Shown here: in pieces, positions 26,801-33,251 of the stretch
Numbering within the stretch: the stretch's first letter is position 1
Layout of the letters: each line of letters starts with the position of its first letter
NCBI GenBank assembly: GCA_003612485.1
Contig: RAZA01000038.1
Coordinates: 1-36,856 of the forward strand
Length of the DNA stretch: 36,856 nucleotides
Origin: a bacterium D16-50
Lineage (GTDB): Bacteria; Bacillota; Clostridia; Lachnospirales; Lachnospiraceae
Reading direction: 5' to 3'
The notes under the pieces: generated by a model
Told to the model about the DNA's origin: nothing
Database searches by the model: none
Seen by the model: the letters and a program-made list of their open reading frames with translations, nothing else
Position numbers and translations under genes: made by a program

Positions 26801-26822
26801 ACAGTTTGCTATCTATACTCAT
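23808..26822 (-). CDS. DRT1-type defence reverse transcriptase fused to a nitrilase domain
   Basis: 1004 residues. The reverse transcriptase part (about 100-400) shows motif A LTLDFKRFFYSLD (Asp191), a motif B-like GFLPSNVLANY, and the catalytic YVDD (282-285). After a helical middle (about 400-710) the C-terminal 290 residues are a carbon-nitrogen hydrolase (nitrilase) fold with the Glu-Lys-Cys triad: MPEAF (Glu776), FHLKTHY (Lys836) and CCYEL (Cys875). This RT-nitrilase architecture is that of the UG1/DRT type 1 family, a phage-defence RT. The ATG has GGGGAA five bases upstream. It is A/T-rich compared with the jet genes, which suggests separate acquisition. It is somewhat shorter than described members, from memory. 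Confidence 0.9.
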   Translation of the reverse strand: MSIDSKLFKIAYKKLKSSVYYDKTQAILRNDLVKYEADIENIEKYLEEFAESFSDVKKRNTLIEEILSTITYYAFPKKLTAEKGKMITNYVRKEIEVEENQYFISMDIKGHILGVLWLMLVGYRVDQKIYKHSYGNRIRSNLYNELSEEPTYSPYLFEPYFQQYESWRDKAMDEALHYLRSGQDVVVLTLDFKRFFYSLDISVELMEELYKEAELEDDENLRAVNDFVFQVISGYASLFGEFEGRNILPIGFLPSNVLANYALRNFDQAVLDGWNPIYFGRYVDDVIIVDKIGSNSDLYKKSIDDELEAEDIITFFLEQCSGWKGLNGIKCKNGKKYALLQQISEERKADKNSLFFLNNLYNPIEGDKSKIVVQNDKVKIFYFRSGESDALITCFRETIAKNKSEFRHMPEDESVFCKDDFSEIYDLQNDETINKFRGITGISVNKFELSKLLGKHMRICGLVVDERETRLEDEITKIFNPKVIIENYGVWEKVIELLAVNESYKPLIEFVKNIIEVINNLLYKEKDVLKNEKKTLYLHLYSSLCRPLALVWGERVEDAVLAICQCVGIEWERIGINVSAFMAQRKNYCDTRMLDKSMMPISVDMLRMEEIFQTKKDVNLSDFNQMIEYCRSEWKCEYSYYPYLLTMYDFSIIVCIEELKKQESCFSDAERIFKRQSRNYIESNYRILDQNTVTRVLQVSEHNVKVNSGKLSYLISVDNGNKDKLKLAIANVRLKQDNFVKMVKESPYRGYERYELVSRIINGAIDEHADMVIMPEAFMPFEWLAMVARTCARNNLALVTGVEHIKIGGKVFNLTAIILPYNDLMNKNAYISFHLKTHYAPAEKQEINGYRLKEVTGNHYELYKWYGCYFPVYCCYELTSIIERSMFQSYADFLIAIEWNRDVNYYSNILESLSRDIHCYCVQVNSSDYGDSRITKPSKTEEKDIMRTKGGINSTILVDEIDIGKMRDFQLKEYELQANDRSFKPTPPGFDPEIVLKKIKMETL

Positions 26823-27110
26823 ATGTTCCCCTTTACTTATACTGATGTCCCCTTTACCAATAGCACATAGTTTTTATCCAACACTATTTCGTATAATTTT
26901 TCCTTTCCCGCCCAAGCTTTACATCCACCTGCTGTATTTCCGATGCTATTCCATGGTATAAGATCGTCCTAAGGCTGTGACACATACTGTTCCACCTCCC
27001 TCACCATTTCACTGCCCGTTATGCCGTCAAATATATCAGGACACTATGCAGCACAATTCAATATCGCATATTGTTCATCCAGCCATCTTCTTTAGGAATA
27101 TCCCCTACTA
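26823..27110. other. Leader and intergenic region upstream of DRT1
   Basis: It carries two copies of a CCCCTTTAC element (minus-strand GTAAAGGGG), at 26826-26841 next to the start and 26848-26858. No gene or RNA was recognised. Confidence 0.45.
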
Positions 27111-27705
27111 TCACGGTAAAAACATATAATAACGATTGAGATAACCTATACTGTTATTTTCAGCAAAGATACTATCTGTTCCAAACAGTTCCGCCAGAAA
27201 CTTCCCATACCTGACAAAAAGCGGAGTAGGTTCACTGGCTGTTTCGTTGGACATTTCGACTTTGACCTTGACATATCCGGCAAAAGCTTTCTCATTATAA
27301 GACTTACATTGTCTCCAGCATTTGAGTCCTTGTGCTACATGCAGAAAGTTAACAATTCCCTTGCTTTCTTCTAGATCAGCTGCCCTCGCTATGATTTCGT
27401 AATGATTCTGTCGCTTCTGAATCTCAAATTATTTTTCGTTGGCTTTAAAGCATGGAAACCGATCCGCCTTTTCATCGTTGGTCAAAATGCGACAACAAAT
27501 CAGGTTATAATCTACCGTTCCCCCTCCCGACTGCGGCAAGATGTGATCTACATTCCAGCCATAAGCACTGTTCCTATCATTGCAGGCCGCTTTCGCAATC
27601 TCCCGCCCGGAAAAGCCAATTGCTTTTTGCCCTTTCCCAAACTGCTGTACCCACGATCGGTTCGCTGTTTCTCCGTTTAACTCCATAGATTTTTTCATGT
27701 GTCAT
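27111..27705 (-). pseudogene. HNH endonuclease-domain protein, inactivated
   Basis: The start MTHEKIYG at 27705 follows AAAGGAAAG. The frame shifts near 27680, where ELNGETANRSWVQQFGKG continues in another frame to the HNH core (GWNVDHILPQSGGGTVDYNL, then LTNDEKAD). At 27429-27431 a TAA stands in FKANEK*FEIQKRQNHYEI, where a Lys codon is expected. Beyond it the frame stays open through VNFLHVAQGLKCWRQC and ends near 27111. One frameshift plus one nonsense codon make it a recent pseudogene of a complete gene of about 195 codons. It sits between defence genes on the same strand. Confidence 0.8.
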
Positions 27706-27854
27706 ACTTTCCTTTCTCATTAAGAAAAGAAGTATAATTGCTTTTGACCTCCCTATAAATTTGGGCAAATACTCTGATTGACACATAGGGCAAACTACTG
27801 CTGAAACCTTAAAAAACAATCCTTATAACAGCTTGACTAAGGATTTGTCAATCA

Positions 27855-27876
27855 TCTTTTTGCAGATGCAAAAAAG
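27855..27876. repeat. Short hairpin with T-rich arm
   Basis: ctttttgca and tgcaaaaaag form a near-perfect stem with a 2-base loop. It could be a bidirectional terminator-like structure between the HNH remnant and sequence upstream of it. Confidence 0.4.
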
Positions 27877-28010
27877 GATAAGATTTGCTCCCGTTCAGTA
27901 TAACACATTGAAAATAGCACTGCAATAAACATGCATATCTTTTAGAACCTTTTATTCCCGGCATATAAGGGCAAAATCGCTTCTGCCTTTCTTGATTTGC
28001 CCAGATTTTG

Positions 28011-28047
28011 TTTGTGGAACTGTTGATAGATTTAGCAGTTCCACAAA
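28011..28047. repeat. Perfect 12-base inverted repeat
   Basis: tttgtggaactg (28011-28022) and cagttccacaaa (28036-28047) flank a 13-base interior. A second, imperfect pair (gggcaaaatc/gatttgccc, 27969-28002) lies beside it. There is no T run, so it is not a normal terminator. A transposon end, recombination site or operator are possible. Confidence 0.55.
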
Positions 28048-28103
28048 TCATATAACGAACCTTGACTATTGCTCCGGTTGAATTCCTACTATATGGTTAT
28101 TCT

Positions 28104-28400
28104 TTAAAAATCCTCTTTCACCGGTGTTTTGCGCTTTTCTGAATTCCCTGCCTCATACTCCTCCACCTTGGGATCCACAATATCCACCGTCCTCCTCCAC
28201 TCCTTCGTCCCCTCCACCTTCACCGCCGCCTGCGTATGCTTCGCCAAAAATCTCGTCAGCGGATACACATCAATCCATATCTCATTATTCCCTTCTTTCT
28301 GCGACTCGTCAAAAATCAGCTGAAGACCCCAGTGCAGATGCACGATCTTGATATTGTTCACATTCTCCGTGGTGCTGTACCCGGTGTGGCCCATAAGGCA
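28104..28400 (-). pseudogene. M23 metallopeptidase C-terminal fragment
   Basis: The minus-strand frame from about 28400 reads GHTGYSTT, then the HxH motif region IVHLHWGLQLIFDESQKEG and NEIWIDVYPLTRFLAK. This is the C-terminal part of clostridial M23-family peptidoglycan peptidases, with the second zinc-binding HLH kept. The first zinc ligand region, signal peptide and all upstream parts are missing. Unrelated sequence precedes it, so it is a broken fragment. Confidence 0.65.
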
Positions 28401-28587
28401 ACGTGTCAAGAACAGACTAAATTTTTTTAACAATTCCGTAACAACTTTACATCCATCCCTCATTCTTCCGCAAAATATGCCATTTTCCACCTTATTTCTA
28501 CCTTGTCCTCCGCATACACCTCCACCTAATCAATTATTTCTTTTTTGAGGCGATTAACACCTACAGAACGTACTATGGCGGCTGTTT

Positions 28588-30057
28588 TTAGTGCAAACTA
28601 TTGATAATCCATTTCCCCCTCTTCGTAGCTCCCTCCCGTTCAAGAATTCCTCTGTCTTTTAATTTATCCATTGCATATCTTATGCCATTTTTGGACATCC
28701 CCATTTTTTGCGCAATTTCTTTCTGTGTAATACTAGAGTCTTCCATTATAAATTCCAATATTTTTCTTTCTGTCTCGGATAAGGTGTTTAAAAAACTCAT
28801 TTGGTTTTTTTCTGTGCCAGTTTCTTTGGTTTGTATGCCAGTGTTTGTGTTTTCTGTGCCAGTATATTTTGTTTCTATGCCAGTTTCTGTACCAGAACGA
28901 TAGAAATTTACCCGGAAAGCATCTCCCATATCAATAAACTCCGGCTCCCGAACGCCATATTCCCTGCATCCCTGAATCATTCTCTGAATACCGGTTCCCC
29001 ATTGTTCAATAATCCCCATTCGGCTGAAAACCTCTGCAATGCAGACATTGCGGATTTTTGATCGCCCCGCTATTGCCTGCTCCATTGTCAATCCGCCGTA
29101 CAGCATACCTGGAGATGTTATCTCCACCCTATTGTCATAAATCGCAATCTGCACACAAGAATGCTCCAGATAGCACCGGTGGCATACGGAATTTATGATT
29201 GCCTCACGAATGCTTTCCGGCGGCAGCTCATATCTGTCCTTCCGGACAATTCCATCAATCGTTGCCCCGAGATTGATATGCTTGAGCACAAATTGGTATG
29301 CCTCTTCTATCTGGTCATAGACAGGGCCGTCAAACTCCCTTCGGTCAACGAACACTGCCCTATTTTCCCCTTTGAATAATGCACACTGTATTTTGGCAAA
29401 CCGGAACGTATTTTTTGTAAGGAGTATAAAAGCATTTGTCGACATATAGCTCTCCCCGGATTTCTTTATAATCCCCCAGTTCTCCAGGTTAACGACGGTT
29501 ATTTCCCTTACTTTACCCATAGGGATTTCTCTTGACTGCGCAATATACCTTCTAATGTCACTGCATAATTGCAGCGCACTTTCCTCGCTATAATCTGTTT
29601 CCACATTGATAAGCTCATCAAAGGACTTGCCTGCTCCCTGGTACTCCAAATCTTTTAATACTGCCTCATCTGCCGGCCTGCTGGTCCCTGCCACCCGGAT
29701 ATATGTCCCGTTCTCCTTTCCCAGGCTTCGGATATAATACGGCCTATTCTGTCCTGGGTAGATTTCTACCTGAACAATACATTTTCCCTCTACGGTCTGA
29801 AAAGTGATATCGGGAACAATTTGCGGCGCACACATATCGGAAACTGCATTGGCAATTTTATCCATAATCTGAAAAACTGAACTGGGTTCTACGCCGACGA
29901 TATCTTTCGTTGTATCATCCACGCCGATAAGCAGCCTGCCGCCTGATGTATTTGCATATGCAACAATTGTCTTCACATACTTTTTGCTGTCGTCCGGAAG
30001 CTGTACTTTAAATTCTACATTTTTTGATTCACCTTTCTTTATCTCATCAAGCGTCAT
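28588..30057 (-). CDS. AlbA_2-domain ATP-binding protein with C-terminal winged helix
   Basis: 489 residues from the ATG at 30057, which follows GAGGAAAG; the open frame extends into the ATPase gene but has no ribosome binding site there. Order: AlbA_2/Schlafen-like domain (KKGESKNVEFKVQLPDDSKK, GGRLLIGVDD, GTYIRVAGTSRPAD), GHKL-like ATP-binding part (ESIREAIINSVCHR, VEITSPGMLYGG, GIIEQWGTGIQRM), a linker with TGTE/TGIQTK repeats, and a winged helix (ITQKEIAQKMGMSKNGIRYAM). It is third in an operon 43 bases after the Rad50-like gene, so it is probably its DNA-binding regulator or accessory subunit (inference). Confidence 0.85.
   Translation of the reverse strand: MTLDEIKKGESKNVEFKVQLPDDSKKYVKTIVAYANTSGGRLLIGVDDTTKDIVGVEPSSVFQIMDKIANAVSDMCAPQIVPDITFQTVEGKCIVQVEIYPGQNRPYYIRSLGKENGTYIRVAGTSRPADEAVLKDLEYQGAGKSFDELINVETDYSEESALQLCSDIRRYIAQSREIPMGKVREITVVNLENWGIIKKSGESYMSTNAFILLTKNTFRFAKIQCALFKGENRAVFVDRREFDGPVYDQIEEAYQFVLKHINLGATIDGIVRKDRYELPPESIREAIINSVCHRCYLEHSCVQIAIYDNRVEITSPGMLYGGLTMEQAIAGRSKIRNVCIAEVFSRMGIIEQWGTGIQRMIQGCREYGVREPEFIDMGDAFRVNFYRSGTETGIETKYTGTENTNTGIQTKETGTEKNQMSFLNTLSETERKILEFIMEDSSITQKEIAQKMGMSKNGIRYAMDKLKDRGILEREGATKRGKWIINSLH
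28798..28895. repeat. Degenerate in-frame repeat in the AlbA_2 linker
   Basis: Repeated variants of a ctgtgccagt.tttgttt-type unit encode TGTE and TGI(E/Q)TK copies between the ATP-binding and winged-helix parts. The other AlbA_2 gene in the window has a different repeat (GDNN) at the same place. Confidence 0.6.
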
Positions 30058-30100
30058 TTTCTTTCCTCTCTGCACTTTCTGCCGATTGCCCTCACTGCCA

Positions 30101-33100
30101 TCACTCCATTGCGTTTTTCTTGTCAAAACTATAATGGTTCTCCTTGATAACCGTCTTCTCGCTTCCCTTTCTGATCAGCTCATAATGTGTATATTCATTC
30201 TGAAAGAAACTGAATTTCCGCCGCAAATACTTTGCCATCTGCTTGTCGGCTGTAGTTATGATAATCTGTGTTCCATTTATGGCAAGCTCTCTCAGCAAAT
30301 CAATTAGATTCAGCACATGCATGTCATCCAGATTTGCCACCGGTTCGTCCAGCATAAGGAATCCCGGCGCATTCGGCGCATTTTTATGCAGTGTTATCAT
30401 AATAGAAAACGCAAGCGCCATTCTCTGTCCGGTACTCATCTGCGTGCTTTCCACCACACTTCCATTACTGTTTCTGACAATACTGATTTTGCCGTCATTT
30501 ATGTTCAATGTGCCGAATTCTTTAGGCCTGTGGAGTATTTTGAAAAACAATTCTATCTGCTTTTCGTTTTCCCGCAAAAAGTCCATCATGAAATCTTCCA
30601 GTTTTTTCTGACTGCTGATCAGGCTATAGGCTTCTTCACATCTTTTGCTTTTTTTCTCCAACTGTTCCTTATCTTTCTGCAGTTTTTCAATATATACTCT
30701 CCCCTCTGTATATTCTTTCTGCTTTCTATGAATGTCCCATGCGTATTCAACGTTCTGCCCAAAACGCCCGAACTCTTTTGCCCATTGCAACAAGGGCATA
30801 TCTATCGCAATATCCCACTCTAATGTCAAATCTTCATATGCGGACATCTTCACCTGAAACTCTTTCCATCTGTCTGTGGGGAAAACGCTGTCTTCCTCTG
30901 TCAATTGCCGGTTTAGCTCCCGTTCCTGCATTTCCCACTGTTTTATCTGTCCGGTTTCGTTTTCCATTTTTCCTATCAGCTCCCGGGCCGTTTTGCGGAG
31001 ATACTCCATCCATTCCAGATTTTCATCATATTCTGCAAATTCAGCACTGCCCAGCACTATTTTCCCATAGTCCCATGCCCTTGCACGCTGCTCCATCCAA
31101 GTCTGCAGTCTCTTCAGTTCGTCCCTGGCAATCTTCTCAATTTCCTCGTTGCCTATATTCTGGTCTATGCCGAGCATATCCCTTACATATACAATCGCAC
31201 GCTGCTTTTTTCTGGCCCTTTCCATTCTCCCCTTCATTTCCTGCAATGCATTCGTTTGGTCTCTCAGCGCCTGTTCTTTTTCTGCCCGGGAGTCTAGCAA
31301 TAGACGGAATGCTCTATTGTCCGCTTCCTCATATTCTTTATGCTTTTTCATAGCTTCTGCCAGAGCCGTCCTATCCTTATAATCCGCTCCGCACATGGGG
31401 CACCGGGATGCATCGGGCTGAAGAATGCTATAACGCTCCGATATGGAATATATCTCCTGCATTACCACATCCAGACTGTCCCTTAATCCCTTTTGTACCT
31501 CAATCTCTTTGGATATCCCCTCAATGCTCTGACGGATTTTTCTGATTTCTGTCTCCTGTACTTCTATTTTTCCCTCTAATTGCGCAATGTCCTCCTGTAC
31601 ATACGAAATATTTTGATAATTTTCGAACCACCGCAATAATTCGTCTTTTCTCATGCTGTTTTGCTTGTATGTATTGTCCAATTCCCGAAAGCTCCATGGG
31701 TTGGAGAAGTATCCCTCCATCCCTTCTCCACGCTGATACAAGCTGTCCACTTTCGATAATTTTTCGCTATATTCCTTTTTCAATCTTTTGGCTTTTTCCA
31801 GCTTTTGACGAAGATTACTGCGTTTCTCCTCGTTTTCTCTGAATAGTTGATACTTTACCCGTTTCGTCTGCCATGCGGCTTTCTCCTCGGCCATCCGCAT
31901 CCCATTCTCTTTTTCATTACATAATTGTAACAGCTGTTGTGCTGATTTTTGGTATTGCGCACACAACTCTGAGTATTTCTCCAGAAATGCATCATCTTTC
32001 ATTGCTGCATCAGCTTCTCTATATTTTTTATATCCCAGACGCTGAAGCAAACTCAGTATTTGTGTCTTGGGCAGTTCCTCTGTTCCCCCAGTCCTTTCTG
32101 TATACTTTCCTATTTCTACAGCAATCTCTTTTACCTGTTTGTCATATGTCTTTTTCCTATCTGCAAATTCCTTCCCGTACCGCTGCATCTTTTTTTCTGC
32201 TTCCGTTACTTCCGTACCGAACAACACATTCTTGACCAACTCATTGATTTCCAGTTCCGATATGTATTCCTTTGATGCTTCTAATCCCAGATAATTGAAC
32301 ACATGAAAGTGCTTGTTTAAAAGGCTTTTATATGCCGTTGTAGTCGTTCCGTACCATAGACGATCCCGTTCGCGCTTTTCTTTTGAGGGCACTTCCGATT
32401 TTAAAAGTTCCTGCTTTCCTTCCCTATTCTTAATTTTGACGACGACGCTCCCTTCCTCCGATTTTCCAGAGATTTCTCCGGTCATGGCATACTCAATAGC
32501 CGAACACAAGCTGCTTTTTCCAGAACCGTTCCCTCCCGAAAACAGATTCACCCTGGACAAGGACAACTCGGTATTATCCCGCAGGCAATGCTCTCTGAAC
32601 TTTTCCAAACTAAGACAATCTATTTGTTTCACAAGATATTTATCGCTTTTGCTATCTGTATTATCCCAGTTTGAAATCGGTTTTCCCGGAGGCCTGATAC
32701 CAACTCCCTTGTCTATATAATCTGCCACTTTACTGCTCTCATAGGAATATGTCAATATTCCTTCCAGCTTTAAAGAACTCAGATTTCTCTGCCATTCCCC
32801 GTAGGTGTCTATCCCTGTGATATCTTCTTTCCCATCCCCCGACCTTGTACCGCCATGTCCCAGATAAATGTCGAATTCTTCCGTCGTCATTACCAGTTTG
32901 CGCAGGAACTTGTCATCGTTCTCTAACTGACACACAGCATCCTCTTCCGCATTTTCCCCTATAATTATGATGAGATAATAATTCCATTTTAAATCCGTAT
33001 CTTCCCGAAAGAAATATTTTGAGAAGAACCTTTTTTCAAATTGATAAAAGCTTTCCTCTAATTGCTCCCGTCGGATATATTTCTTCTGCAGGAACATTTC

Positions 33101-33241
33101 ATATTCCACTATGAAATTTTTAGAAATGACAACTTTACCGTCAAGCCCCCTGCGCTCATACAAAATATGAGGGATTTCCAATTCCTCATCCCTCTGTACG
33201 GCTATATTATACTTTTCCAGTAAACTCCTGATCTCCGTCAT
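30101..33241 (-). CDS. Rad50/SbcC-like ABC ATPase with zinc hook and novel N-terminal region
   Basis: 1046 residues. Residues 1-230 are a non-ATPase region with no motif I recognise. Walker A follows at 236-244 (GGNGSGKSS), then long coiled coils (about 350-600 and 625-880) with a Rad50-type zinc hook CPMC (Cys614, Cys617) at their centre. The ABC signature MSTGQR is at 935-940, Walker B FLMLDEP at 961-967 and D-loop ANLDD. The switch position reads ITTADK rather than the usual His. The ATG at 33241 has GGGGGAAG upstream and lies ten bases after the nitrilase-like gene. It has no nuclease domain, so its effector is probably the neighbouring protein. Confidence 0.85.
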   Translation of the reverse strand: MTEIRSLLEKYNIAVQRDEELEIPHILYERRGLDGKVVISKNFIVEYEMFLQKKYIRREQLEESFYQFEKRFFSKYFFREDTDLKWNYYLIIIIGENAEEDAVCQLENDDKFLRKLVMTTEEFDIYLGHGGTRSGDGKEDITGIDTYGEWQRNLSSLKLEGILTYSYESSKVADYIDKGVGIRPPGKPISNWDNTDSKSDKYLVKQIDCLSLEKFREHCLRDNTELSLSRVNLFSGGNGSGKSSLCSAIEYAMTGEISGKSEEGSVVVKIKNREGKQELLKSEVPSKEKRERDRLWYGTTTTAYKSLLNKHFHVFNYLGLEASKEYISELEINELVKNVLFGTEVTEAEKKMQRYGKEFADRKKTYDKQVKEIAVEIGKYTERTGGTEELPKTQILSLLQRLGYKKYREADAAMKDDAFLEKYSELCAQYQKSAQQLLQLCNEKENGMRMAEEKAAWQTKRVKYQLFRENEEKRSNLRQKLEKAKRLKKEYSEKLSKVDSLYQRGEGMEGYFSNPWSFRELDNTYKQNSMRKDELLRWFENYQNISYVQEDIAQLEGKIEVQETEIRKIRQSIEGISKEIEVQKGLRDSLDVVMQEIYSISERYSILQPDASRCPMCGADYKDRTALAEAMKKHKEYEEADNRAFRLLLDSRAEKEQALRDQTNALQEMKGRMERARKKQRAIVYVRDMLGIDQNIGNEEIEKIARDELKRLQTWMEQRARAWDYGKIVLGSAEFAEYDENLEWMEYLRKTARELIGKMENETGQIKQWEMQERELNRQLTEEDSVFPTDRWKEFQVKMSAYEDLTLEWDIAIDMPLLQWAKEFGRFGQNVEYAWDIHRKQKEYTEGRVYIEKLQKDKEQLEKKSKRCEEAYSLISSQKKLEDFMMDFLRENEKQIELFFKILHRPKEFGTLNINDGKISIVRNSNGSVVESTQMSTGQRMALAFSIMITLHKNAPNAPGFLMLDEPVANLDDMHVLNLIDLLRELAINGTQIIITTADKQMAKYLRRKFSFFQNEYTHYELIRKGSEKTVIKENHYSFDKKNAME

Positions 33242-33251
33242 TGTCTTCCCC

